Positions 1 through 7,983 of a stretch of DNA of 28,610 bases are shown in pieces. A program made the position numbers and the translations under genes. The notes beneath the pieces are model-generated. The model was not told the origin of the DNA, made no database searches, and saw only the letters and a list, made by a program, of their open reading frames with translations. The DNA comes from Candidatus Zixiibacteriota bacterium (GTDB taxonomy: Bacteria > Zixibacteria > MSB-5A5 > GN15 > PGXB01). The stretch covers positions 2,773,504 to 2,802,113 of the forward strand of contig LS998015.1 in the NCBI GenBank assembly GCA_900498245.1. The letters run 5' to 3'. Position 1 is the stretch's first letter; each line of letters begins with the position of its first letter.

Positions 1-1294
1 GGCCCCGATCCGCCCCTTTTCCGAAGCCACCGGCCAGTGCAATGGCATCGGACACGGACATACCGGCTTTGCCGCAGATTATCAAGCCGGGTCGATTGAC
101 TGCCCCGTAAACACCTATGGTCCCGGTCAGGGCCGGAATTACAATGGAATCTCCCGGCTGTACTTTTATTTCAGGCAAGTGGGCTTTATTAAATTCCGAC
201 ATATTGAGCGAAACCGGTTGATGGCCCAGATCGAAATCCAAATTATTCCCCTCCGATCGTAAGGGGGAAGCCAGGGAATCGCGCGTTACGGTTTTTCGAT
301 GAATGACAAGAGAGCGGATATCGGCCCGCTCGGTCAAGCCGCCGGCATCGCTGATGGCATCAGCCAGGACGAGACCGTCGCGGAAAGGGAATCGGCCCGG
401 CATATTGACCTCGCCGGAGACGGTCAGATAGTCGAGCGGACGGAATTGGTTGCGTCGGGGGACAAGAACCTTATCACCGGCTTTAACGGCAAAAGAAGAG
501 TCGGCAAGCGAAACGGTTAAGGTATTGCCGCCGCGAAAAACGAGAACGGAATCGGATTGCTGACCGGTCACGCCGGTGGCCAGAGCCAGCAAGGTTCCCA
601 GATTATCTCCCTCCTTATATTCAAAACCGCCCGGCCGGGTCACTTCACCAGAAACCTGAACAAAGGAAGTTGAATCGACAACCAGCGGGATGTAAATGCG
701 AAATCCGGCGTACAAATAGGGATTGCCGTCGAAATCACCGGCACGTTCATATTTCAGATAGTCGATCGTATATTCGATCTTGCCGCCGGACAGCACAATG
801 TTGCGATGCGAGGCGCCGGCCGCGAATCCCCCGGCAACATTAATCATCTCCGATACTCGCTGGGATACCAGGGCATCATATAGTCCGGGCCTTCTCACGG
901 CTCCGGCCACAAGAACCTTGACGGAGCGGGTCCCAAGAAGGGTGACCGAGTAATCGCCATCAGAATAAAATTTCCCAATCAATTTTCGCAGAACGGAGCG
1001 GGCCTCGGTCAAAGACAGGTTGCCGATGTCGGCACGGCCCATCGAAGGAAGCAACAAATATCCTTCCGGGGTAACGGTGACTTCAAGCGGCGGCGCGGTT
1101 CCATTCCAGAAATCGATTCTAAATTTATCGCCCGGGCCGACCGTATATTCATCGGGATTGACAACTTCGGTAAAAATCGGCTCATCGGCCATTATTCTCA
1201 CCGGAAGCAAGGATACTGAAGCCAAGGACAGGAATAGAAATAATGCCGTAATTAAGATTTTGCTACGACATTCAGACATGCCCAATTTTTTCAA
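1..1294 (-). CDS. SLBB-domain polysaccharide export protein (partial, 3' end outside window)
   Basis: Reading right to left, an open frame of 431 codons runs off the window without a stop. The start is taken as TTG at 1294, because AGGAG lies 9 bases upstream. The in-frame ATG at 1279 would be 24 bases from that site. The N-terminus (MKKLGMSECRSK then a leucine-rich helix ending near MADEP) is a signal peptide. Around residues 47-70, EYTVGPGDKFRIDFWNG matches the Poly_export domain of Wza-type outer-membrane export proteins. Four SLBB-like repeats follow, near residues 125 (VAGAVRRPGLYD), 211 (VSGEVTRPGGFEY), 289 (VSGEVNMPGRFPF) and 391 (VYGAVNRPGLI). Family knowledge suggests a periplasmic/outer-membrane role in exopolysaccharide export. 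No sugar-export partners are visible in the window, so the substrate is unknown. Confidence 0.9.
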   Translation of the reverse strand, partial: MKKLGMSECRSKILITALFLFLSLASVSLLPVRIMADEPIFTEVVNPDEYTVGPGDKFRIDFWNGTAPPLEVTVTPEGYLLLPSMGRADIGNLSLTEARSVLRKLIGKFYSDGDYSVTLLGTRSVKVLVAGAVRRPGLYDALVSQRVSEMINVAGGFAAGASHRNIVLSGGKIEYTIDYLKYERAGDFDGNPYLYAGFRIYIPLVVDSTSFVQVSGEVTRPGGFEYKEGDNLGTLLALATGVTGQQSDSVLVFRGGNTLTVSLADSSFAVKAGDKVLVPRRNQFRPLDYLTVSGEVNMPGRFPFRDGLVLADAISDAGGLTERADIRSLVIHRKTVTRDSLASPLRSEGNNLDFDLGHQPVSLNMSEFNKAHLPEIKVQPGDSIVIPALTGTIGVYGAVNRPGLIICGKAGMSVSDAIALAGGFGKGADRG

Positions 1295-1350
1295 AATGCC
1301 CTGCTCCTGAGGAGTTTAAAATCGCCAATTTTGCATCAAGTTAATGCAAT

Positions 1351-1379
1351 TAAATACAAAAACGGCATATAAAAGTCAA
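1351..1379 (-). promoter_or_regulatory. Promoter of the SLBB export gene
   Basis: On the minus strand TTGACT (1379-1374), a 17-base spacer and TATTTA (1356-1351) form a sigma-70-like promoter. The expected start of transcription is about 50 bases before the TTG start codon at 1294. Seen by eye; not tested. Confidence 0.55.
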
Positions 1380-1457
1380 GTTTCTTCCTCCGACGGGCGG
1401 AATCATCCGGAAGGCGGGGAAAATGTATCAGATTAGACTATTTTAAGACTCTCAGGG

Positions 1458-1486
1458 TTGACATCTTCGATTCAAGGTATTATAAA
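1458..1486 (+). promoter_or_regulatory. Promoter of the M16 peptidase operon
   Basis: TTGACA (1458-1463), exactly 17 bases, then TATAAA (1481-1486). This is a near-consensus sigma-70 promoter and gives a leader of about 50 bases before the ATG at 1546. It is back to back with the promoter of the SLBB gene in the same 251-base gap. Confidence 0.7.
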
Positions 1487-1545
1487 GAGAATCATGGCAT
1501 CTCTGAGACACCAATATTTTCAATATACCAATTAAAAGGCATGGA

Positions 1546-3087
1546 ATGAGCAAGTACCTAATTTGGACGGCGGTGCTTCTCTTGCTGTTGAGTTCATTGG
1601 CCATCGCCCAAACCGGCCAGATACAGCTCGATGTCAAGAGGCAAACGCTTCCCAATGGATTGCGGATTCTGGTGCTGGAGAATCACTCTTCACCGGTCTT
1701 TTCAGCCATAATCCGCTTCAACACCGGTTCTCTGGATGAGCGCCCCGGACTGACGGGGGTTTCTCACCTTCTGGAGCATATGTTATTCAAGGGGACAAAA
1801 ATTTTCGGCACCAGTAATTATAAGGCCGAGGTGCCGATTATGAATCAGATCGATTCTTTGGCGCATTTGATCTTTGCCGAGCAGGTAAAACTAAACAGCC
1901 CGCTCTACCCGAATGATTCGACTCGATATAAAGAACTCCGGGGACGGCTGGACAGCCTGCAGATGGCCGAAAAGAAATATATTATTAAGGATGAACTCTG
2001 GAGTACCTTCCTGCAGAATGGCGGAACCGGACTGAATGCCTCGACCGGCAACGACGGCACGCAGTATTATGTATCCCTGCCCAAAAACCGTCTGGAACTC
2101 TGGGCCCTCATGGAATCGGATCGGATGGCAAATATGGTCTTGAGGGAATTCTACTCCGAACGTGATGTGGTCATGGAAGAGAGACGTCTGGGCGAAAACA
2201 GCCCCTGGGGATCTCTGGGTGAAGCGCTGAATTCGACCATCTATTGGGCGTCGCCGTACGACTGGCCGGTAGTGGGATGGATGAGCGATTTGCATATGGT
2301 TATGAGAGAAGACGTCGAGGCGTATTTCAAGGCTCACTATTCTCCTTCGAACGCAGTTGTAGCCATTGTCGGCGATGTCGATGCCAACGAAGTTTTCAAA
2401 ATTTGCAGTAAATATTTCAGCGCGATTCCGAGCCAGCCATTGCCGCGCCCGGTCGTTACAAGCGATGCTCCGCAGAGAGGTGAAAGACGAACCGAGATTG
2501 AATATGACGCTAATCCGATGGCTATGGTGGCGTGGAACACCCCTGAGGTCGGCGACTCCGATATTCCGGCGCTGGATTTTGCTGCCAATATTCTTTCCAA
2601 CGGGCGGACCAGCCGCTTCTACAAAAATATAAAGGAAAAGAAACTGGGTGATGCCCGGGCGTCGATGGATAATATGACGCGCAATCCGGGAACCTTCAGC
2701 TGCGTCTTGACGCCGACGGGGGATCATACGGTCGCGGAAATGGAAACGGCCGCCTATGCGGAAATCGATCGCCTTAAAACCGAAAAAGTTTCCGATTGGG
2801 AACTGGAGAAGGTTCGCAATCAGATCGACGCCGGTTTTATCCGGTCACTGCAATCCAACCGCGGCATGGCGTTTCGCCTCTCATCGAGCGAGGCGATCAC
2901 CGGTGACTGGCATTACTTCCTGAATTATCGGGAGGCGCTGAAGAAGGTGACGGCCGATGATATCATGCGGGTCGTCAATAAATATCTGGTGAAAAGCAAT
3001 CGCTCGGTGGCCTACATCGTAAGGACCAAAGGGGCGTCGGATGAAATGAAAAAAGAGAGGCAACCCCGCCCGGAGGGACCGCAATGA
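1546..3087 (+). CDS. M16 family zinc peptidase, catalytic subunit, exported
   Basis: A 513-residue protein with an N-terminal signal peptide (hydrophobic residues 5-20, likely cleaved after AIA). The inverted zinc motif HLLEH is at residues 73-77 (HLLEHMLFKGT). The third zinc ligand is probably E204 in FYSERDVVMEE. Between them lies a long charged insertion (about residues 95-150) seen in some bacterial M16B proteins. The C-terminal homologous domain keeps the fold, but where active M16 enzymes carry the Arg...Tyr pair (pattern LRxxxGLAY) this protein reads IKEKKLGDARA, so that pair is missing. Its stop overlaps the start of the next gene (ATGA), and the next gene supplies the pair. The two products therefore probably form a heterodimeric periplasmic peptidase of the PqqF/PqqG or MPP type. 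AAGG sits 6 bases before the ATG. The substrate cannot be told from sequence. Confidence 0.93.
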   Translation: MSKYLIWTAVLLLLLSSLAIAQTGQIQLDVKRQTLPNGLRILVLENHSSPVFSAIIRFNTGSLDERPGLTGVSHLLEHMLFKGTKIFGTSNYKAEVPIMNQIDSLAHLIFAEQVKLNSPLYPNDSTRYKELRGRLDSLQMAEKKYIIKDELWSTFLQNGGTGLNASTGNDGTQYYVSLPKNRLELWALMESDRMANMVLREFYSERDVVMEERRLGENSPWGSLGEALNSTIYWASPYDWPVVGWMSDLHMVMREDVEAYFKAHYSPSNAVVAIVGDVDANEVFKICSKYFSAIPSQPLPRPVVTSDAPQRGERRTEIEYDANPMAMVAWNTPEVGDSDIPALDFAANILSNGRTSRFYKNIKEKKLGDARASMDNMTRNPGTFSCVLTPTGDHTVAEMETAAYAEIDRLKTEKVSDWELEKVRNQIDAGFIRSLQSNRGMAFRLSSSEAITGDWHYFLNYREALKKVTADDIMRVVNKYLVKSNRSVAYIVRTKGASDEMKKERQPRPEGPQ

Positions 3088-4538
3088 AAAAGTTTATATT
3101 TTTGACAGCAATAATTATGGGGGCAGTCGGTTTGGTTTCCGGCCAGGAAACGGCACCCAGATCGCCCGGGTCGGAATTATTGAGCAAACTGGCAATCCAA
3201 CCGATTGAATTGGCTATTCCCGAAGTGGGCAAAGGTGTTGACAGGGTGGTACTGGATAACGGACTTACGATTTATCTCTACGAAGATCATCACCTTCCGA
3301 TTTTCAATATCAGCACCCTAATTCACTGCGGCGACATATTCGATCCCGCAGATAAAGACGGATTATCCGGGCTGGTAGGAACGGTCATGAGAACCGGCGG
3401 CACAAAAAGTATCAGCGGCGATTCCATCAATGTCCTGATGGAGTACATCGGCGGAAGTCTGGAATGCCATGTGGGGATGGAAAACGGCTCGGTTTCACTC
3501 GATATCTTATCGAAAGATGTAGATTTGGGGTTGAAGTTGTACGCCGATCTTCTCCGCAATCCGGCATTTCCGCAAGACAAACTGGACCTGGCCAAGGCCG
3601 ATATCAGAAATAGCATAAAGAGGAGAAATGATAACCCGTCGGGCGTAGTCAACATGTATTTCGACAATATCGTCTACGGCGATCATCCCTACGGCCGTAT
3701 CCTGAATTGGGCTTCGGTCAAAAATGTCACCGTTCAGGATCTGGTTGATTATCACAAAAAATTCTTCGTCCCCAATCAGACCATTATAGGTGTGAGCGGC
3801 GATTTTAAGAAAGATGAAATCATCGGGAAATTGAAAGAGTATTTGGGTAATTGGCCGAAATCAACGGAACCGCTTCCCCCCTATCCTCCGGTGGAGTATA
3901 AATATCATCCCGGAGTATATGAGATCAGGAAGGATATCAATCAGGGTTACATTTCCATAGGTGAATTGGGAATCAGGCGCGATAACCCGGATCGGTTCGC
4001 CATTAGCATCATGAATTACATTCTTGGCGGCGGTTCGTTCACTTCCCGTCTGACTTCGAAAGTCAGGTCGGATGAAGGGCTGGCTTATCATGTCGGATCG
4101 ACTTTTGAGACAGACTCCCGGGACTTTGGCACTTTTGATGCGGTCTGCCAGACTAAAAGCGCCACGACCTTCAAGGCCATCGATTTGATGGTCGCGGAAA
4201 TAAAAAAGATTCGCGACCAGGGAGTCTCGGAGCAGGAATTGAAGGAAGCCCGGGACGCCGTCATCAACCGCTTTGTTTTCACTTTCGACAGCCCGGCTCG
4301 AATTGTCGGCAATTTGATGAATCTGGAATTCAATGGATTGCCTGAAGATTATTATAGGACATACCTTGATAATTATAGAAAGATATCTACCGCCGATATA
4401 AAACGGGTGGCAATGGAATATTTGAAGCCGGATCAACTGAGTTATATCGTAGTGGGTATGCCGGATAAATTCGAGAAATCTCTTGATGTATTCGGGCCGG
4501 TAAAAGTAATCGATTTGAGTCCGCCGCTATTGGATTAA
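3084..4538 (+). CDS. M16 family peptidase-like protein, non-zinc subunit, exported
   Basis: A 484-residue M16 homologue with a signal peptide (MKKFIFLTAIIMGAVGLVSG). In place of the HxxEH zinc motif it reads GLSGLVGTVMRTGG, with G96, G99 and T100 where the two His and the Glu should be. It therefore cannot bind catalytic zinc. It does keep the Arg/Tyr substrate-orienting pair (R328 and Y335 in KVRSDEGLAYHVGS), which its upstream partner lacks. It overlaps that partner by four bases (ATGA) with GGAGGGA just upstream, so the two are translationally coupled. This complementary division is known for heterodimeric M16B enzymes. Here it is inferred from motifs only. A hairpin terminator follows the stop. 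Confidence 0.93.
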   Translation: MKKFIFLTAIIMGAVGLVSGQETAPRSPGSELLSKLAIQPIELAIPEVGKGVDRVVLDNGLTIYLYEDHHLPIFNISTLIHCGDIFDPADKDGLSGLVGTVMRTGGTKSISGDSINVLMEYIGGSLECHVGMENGSVSLDILSKDVDLGLKLYADLLRNPAFPQDKLDLAKADIRNSIKRRNDNPSGVVNMYFDNIVYGDHPYGRILNWASVKNVTVQDLVDYHKKFFVPNQTIIGVSGDFKKDEIIGKLKEYLGNWPKSTEPLPPYPPVEYKYHPGVYEIRKDINQGYISIGELGIRRDNPDRFAISIMNYILGGGSFTSRLTSKVRSDEGLAYHVGSTFETDSRDFGTFDAVCQTKSATTFKAIDLMVAEIKKIRDQGVSEQELKEARDAVINRFVFTFDSPARIVGNLMNLEFNGLPEDYYRTYLDNYRKISTADIKRVAMEYLKPDQLSYIVVGMPDKFEKSLDVFGPVKVIDLSPPLLD

Positions 4539-4566
4539 ACCCGATAGCGCATCGAATCACTCAAAG

Positions 4567-4604
4567 AAGGCCGTTACATGCTGTTGACGGCCCTCTTTTT
4601 TTTA
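4567..4604 (+). terminator. Rho-independent terminator of the M16 operon, perhaps bidirectional
   Basis: GGCCGT (4569-4574) pairs with ACGGCC (4587-4592), followed by CTC and an eight-T run. On the minus strand the same hairpin directly follows the rluD-like stop at 4602 and is followed by a weaker T-rich stretch (TTCTTT). It may end both convergent operons. Confidence 0.8.
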
Positions 4605-5603
4605 GCGAAATGATTCGGTCAGAAAATTCAGCAAATTTTGAAAATCTTCGGGGAGGGCACTATCAAGAGAAATGGTCCGGCCGGTTACGGGGTGGCGGAA
4701 AACCAGCGACTTGGCGTGCAGCGCCTGACGGGGTATCAGATCCAGCGCCTTTTCGGCAAGGCGGTGATCGGCGGAATATATTCCTCGGTGCCATTTTTGC
4801 CGGCCGCCGTACTCCGGATCGCCAAAAACAGGGTGACCGAGATGAGAGAGGTGAACACGGATTTGATGGGTCCGCCCGGTCAGCAGATCGATTTCAAGGA
4901 GATCATACAATTTATAACGCTCCAGAAGGCGGTAGCCGGTGAGGGCGCGGCGTCCTTTAAGATCGGTTACAGTCATTTTTTTGCGGTCCTTCCGGGATCG
5001 TCCGACCGGCCTGTCGATAGTATCGGAATCCTTTTTCATATGTCCGCAGACCAGCGCCCAATATTTTTTCTTTATTTCTCTTTTTTGGAAGGCATTTTGA
5101 AGAAGCTGATGAACCGTGTCATTTTTGGCGGCAATGATGAGACCGGAGGTGTTTTTGTCAAGACGGTGGACGATACCGGCCCGCTCAAGACCCTGGCCGC
5201 GCGAGAGATCGGATGAGTAATTCAAAAGGGCGTTGACCAGGGTTCCCGACCGGTGACCGGCCGCGGGGTGGGTCACCATTCCGGCGGGCTTATTGACGAC
5301 AAGAAGAAATTCATCTTCAAAAATAACATTAAGGGGGATTTCTTCGGGATTTATTCCGGGATTTACGGCCGGCGGGATTTGAATTTTAATTTTTTCGCCG
5401 CCATTCAGGATATGGGAATGCTCCGCAGGGCGCCCGTCAACTGTCACCAACCCACTCTCAATCAATTTCTGGATTTTGCTTCGGGATAGGCCAATTTTTG
5501 AATCGCGGCCGAGATATCGATCCAGCCGTTCCCTCTTGATGTTCGGCGGGCAGGAAATTTCGACAGTTTTTTGAGGGGGCTGTCGAGTATCATTCCCGGT
5601 CAT
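4602..5603 (-). CDS. rluD: RluA/RluD-family 23S rRNA pseudouridine synthase
   Basis: A 333-residue protein. Residues about 22-75 form an S4 RNA-binding domain (ERLDRYLG ... SRSKIQKLIESGLVTVDG). The catalytic domain carries the family signature HRLDKNTSGLIIAAKN, whose Asp is the catalytic nucleophile, and later GRTHQIRVHLSHLGHPVFGD. The S4-plus-RluA layout and length match RluD, which makes pseudouridines in helix 69 of 23S rRNA. Assignment to RluD rather than RluC rests on the overall look, not on an alignment. It starts 15 bases after the PdxJ-like gene and is the last gene of the ten-gene minus-strand operon. No strong Shine-Dalgarno site precedes the ATG. Confidence 0.9.
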   Translation of the reverse strand: MTGNDTRQPPQKTVEISCPPNIKRERLDRYLGRDSKIGLSRSKIQKLIESGLVTVDGRPAEHSHILNGGEKIKIQIPPAVNPGINPEEIPLNVIFEDEFLLVVNKPAGMVTHPAAGHRSGTLVNALLNYSSDLSRGQGLERAGIVHRLDKNTSGLIIAAKNDTVHQLLQNAFQKREIKKKYWALVCGHMKKDSDTIDRPVGRSRKDRKKMTVTDLKGRRALTGYRLLERYKLYDLLEIDLLTGRTHQIRVHLSHLGHPVFGDPEYGGRQKWHRGIYSADHRLAEKALDLIPRQALHAKSLVFRHPVTGRTISLDSALPEDFQNLLNFLTESFR

Positions 5604-5618
5604 ATTTTTATCCGGGTT

Positions 5619-6350
5619 TTATGGCCTTATTGGAGCCGATTTCACCAGATGCAACAATTCGCTGACGGCTCGATCCAAACCCACCATCAGCGCCCGAGCG
5701 ATTACCGCATTGCCGACGGTAAATTCCTCGAATAAGCCAAGATCGATTAAGGGACGAATGCTCTTATAACTCAGACCATTGCTGCAATTGGGAAGCAAAT
5801 TCAATTTATTGGCCAAATGGGCCATCTGCTCCAGACGATCCAGTTCGGCCTCGGCGCTTTCAATGGTTTCGGCGGCGACATATTTAAAAGCATTAAATTC
5901 GACCGCATCCACTTTGGCCCGAGCGGCTTCTTTGACAGCATCGATATCGGGCTCGATAAAAAAACCGACGCTAATACCCGAGGCCTTAATGGTAGCGGCG
6001 ACCTCAGTGTAAAGATCCTTGTTGTTTGTCAAATCGATACCGTTTTTTATGACGGTTTCATCGCCGATAAATGGCATCAAGGTCACCATGAACGGTTTCA
6101 CTTCCACCGCCCGCTCAACCAGATCGTCGGCCGGGGCCATTTGAAGGGTCAACTTGGTCTTGACCATTTCTTTCAGAATATAGACATCGCGATCGCGGAT
6201 AAAACGGCGATCCTCCCGCAGGTGACAGGTGATACCGTCGGCCCCGGCCAATTCGGCCAGCACCGCGGCCTGCGAAGGATCAGGCTCCCGGAAGCGGCGC
6301 ATCTCGCGCAAGGCGGCAATATTATCCACTTTTATAGAAAGCAGTGCCAT
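5619..6350 (-). CDS. PdxJ-family (pyridoxine 5'-phosphate synthase-like) protein with altered active site
   Basis: A 243-residue TIM-barrel protein that aligns along its whole length with PdxJ, which condenses 1-deoxyxylulose 5-phosphate with 3-amino-2-oxopropyl phosphate. Shared stretches include EPDPSQAA, AGADGITCHLREDRR (residues 35-49) and GLSYKSIRPL. Yet most residues that PdxJ uses are changed. NIDH is VDN (N10), NLEMA is TLQMA (Q70), VPEKR is MPFIG (F94), EIHTG is EFNAF (N153), NAGHGL is NCSNGL (N191) and NIGHAI is TVGNAV (N214). Only H43 and nearby Arg/Asp residues of the HLREDRR motif survive. The comparison is to the E. coli sequence from memory. GGGGA lies 7 bases before the ATG. 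An automatic pipeline would call it pdxJ. I doubt it makes pyridoxine phosphate. No other vitamin B6 gene is nearby. Confidence 0.85.
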   Translation of the reverse strand: MALLSIKVDNIAALREMRRFREPDPSQAAVLAELAGADGITCHLREDRRFIRDRDVYILKEMVKTKLTLQMAPADDLVERAVEVKPFMVTLMPFIGDETVIKNGIDLTNNKDLYTEVAATIKASGISVGFFIEPDIDAVKEAARAKVDAVEFNAFKYVAAETIESAEAELDRLEQMAHLANKLNLLPNCSNGLSYKSIRPLIDLGLFEEFTVGNAVIARALMVGLDRAVSELLHLVKSAPIRP

Positions 6351-6400
6351 ATCATTTCCCCTATTTTTGTGAGGGAATCTAAATTTTTAATATTTTCACT

Positions 6401-7201
6401 TCAAGATAAAATTATCTTTTTTAGTTCCCCAGTCAGGCGAATAAATCCCTCAATATCGATCTCTTCAGCCCGGATCTGGGGCGGCCACCGGAGTCGATCC
6501 AGGACTTTTTCAAGGACGGAGCGGGTTAACTTATCTGACTCCAACAGATTATTTGTCAAGAACTTCCGCCGATGGGCAAAAGAAAGGCGGACAATTTTTT
6601 CAAATGCGGTCCAATCATCAATGCGATATAGTTCCCGGGGCTCAAAGAGGAGCGTGGCGGAATTCACTTTTGGCGGAGGGTAAAATGCTTTCGGTCCTAT
6701 TTTCATCGCCTTCTTGATCCCAAAATGACATTGGCAGAATATAGACAGAGGCGCCCAATTCTTACTCCCCGGTTTCGAGGAGATTCTGTCAGCCAATTCC
6801 TCCTGAGCGGTAATGACTGCCCTTGTGACAGAGGATCGATGAACAATCATCCATTCCAGAAGCGGGGAAGTTATATCATAAGGAATATTGCCTATCAATT
6901 TGAAAGAGCCGGCGTGATAATCATGCGGCTCGACTTTCAGAAAGTCCTGGTTTACGATTCTGACCGCCGGGGTCCCTTCGAACATTCGATTCAATTGGTC
7001 GATCAGAGTCCGATCCAGTTCGAATGAAAAAATATTTGTTCCGGTATCGGCCAAAAGGCGGGTTAAAATGCCGCGCCCGGTGCCGATTTCAAAGACGGTT
7101 TCGCCGGGATGAACTTGAAGCAAATCAACTATGGCTCCGGCGATATTTTTATCGGTCAGGAAATTTTGTGAAAAGCGTTTCTTCGGCTTCTGAAACGGCA
7201 C
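6401..7201 (-). CDS. rsmA: 16S rRNA dimethyladenosine transferase RsmA (KsgA)
   Basis: A 266-residue SAM-dependent methyltransferase, the usual length of the family. It dimethylates two adjacent adenines near the 3' end of 16S rRNA. The N-terminus KKRFSQNFLTDKNI is the KsgA signature. The SAM-binding loop is FEIGTGRG (residues 37-44) and the catalytic motif is NIPYDITSPLL (105-115). The C-terminal helical region ends with IDIEGFIRLTGEL. The start is GTG at 7201, with a G-rich ribosome site in the last codons of tatD, whose stop is 5 bases upstream. Confidence 0.95.
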   Translation of the reverse strand: MPFQKPKKRFSQNFLTDKNIAGAIVDLLQVHPGETVFEIGTGRGILTRLLADTGTNIFSFELDRTLIDQLNRMFEGTPAVRIVNQDFLKVEPHDYHAGSFKLIGNIPYDITSPLLEWMIVHRSSVTRAVITAQEELADRISSKPGSKNWAPLSIFCQCHFGIKKAMKIGPKAFYPPPKVNSATLLFEPRELYRIDDWTAFEKIVRLSFAHRRKFLTNNLLESDKLTRSVLEKVLDRLRWPPQIRAEEIDIEGFIRLTGELKKIILS

Positions 7202-7206
7202 AAACG

Positions 7207-7983
7207 TTACCCCCCGAAAGTCTCAACCAGGCGATAAACCTTACGGCAGTTGCGATCCGTAATCTTCTCGGCTTCGGCGAACGAAATCCCCTGAAGTTCG
7301 GCCAATTTGGCGCAGATGTACTTGACATAAGCCGGCTGATTCGCTTGGCCGCGGAAGGGTACAGGTGTAAGATATGGGGAATCGGTTTCAAGTAATATTT
7401 TGTCCAACGGGACGGCGGCGGCGACTTCGGCCATTTTTGCTTTGGGGTAGGTGATGACGCCGCCGACAGAAATGTGGAATCCCATATCTATTACTTCGAA
7501 CGCTTCGTCGATTGTCCCCGGAAAACAATGAAAAATGCCCCCGGGAAGATTTTCGTAATAGTCTTTCAGGGCCCCTACCGTATCGCGAAACGAATCGCGG
7601 GAATGGATTACCACCGGGAAGTTTTCGCGGACGGCAATTTCAAGCTGCCGCAGGAATACTCTTCTCTGTTCCGCACGAGGTGACAAATCGCGGTAATAAT
7701 CAAGGCCGATTTCGCCAATGGCGACCGTCTTTTTGTGCTGAAGAAGTCGCAACAGACCGGATTCGGTCGGGGGATCGTACTTCGAAGCATCGTGCGGGTG
7801 TACCCCCACGGTAGCGTATATGCAATCGTACTTTTCGGCAAGAGCGACCGATTTTTCAGAAGACTTCATATCGGCACCAATATTGACCATAATTTCAACC
7901 CCCTCGCGGCGGGCATTATTTATGGTCTCCTCCAGATTGCCGTGATATTCTTTCAGATCAAGATGACAATGAGAGTCGATCAT
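7207..7983 (-). CDS. tatD: TatD-family metal-dependent deoxyribonuclease
   Basis: A 258-residue amidohydrolase-fold protein. Metal ligands seen are H5 and H7 (MIDSHCHLD), E91 (IGEIGLDYY), H127 (VVIHSRD), H152 (IFHCFPG) and D201 (LLETDSPYL), the full TatD set. TatD proteins act as 3'-5' exonucleases or DNA-repair/quality-control nucleases; the natural substrate in this organism is unknown. Its ATG overlaps the metG stop by one base (TGATG), so translation is probably coupled. Its position between metG and rsmA is also found in Bacillus-type genomes. Confidence 0.95.
   Translation of the reverse strand: MIDSHCHLDLKEYHGNLEETINNARREGVEIMVNIGADMKSSEKSVALAEKYDCIYATVGVHPHDASKYDPPTESGLLRLLQHKKTVAIGEIGLDYYRDLSPRAEQRRVFLRQLEIAVRENFPVVIHSRDSFRDTVGALKDYYENLPGGIFHCFPGTIDEAFEVIDMGFHISVGGVITYPKAKMAEVAAAVPLDKILLETDSPYLTPVPFRGQANQPAYVKYICAKLAELQGISFAEAEKITDRNCRKVYRLVETFGG

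Noticed and set aside
1891-2727. Long open frame (278 codons) on the minus strand
   Set aside because: It is antisense to the M16 zinc peptidase, which has clear motifs and a good promoter; the product looks like no family and has no ribosome site.
5817-6683. Open frame of 288 codons on the plus strand
   Set aside because: It lies opposite the pdxJ-like and rsmA genes and crosses their boundary, with no domain or ribosome site.
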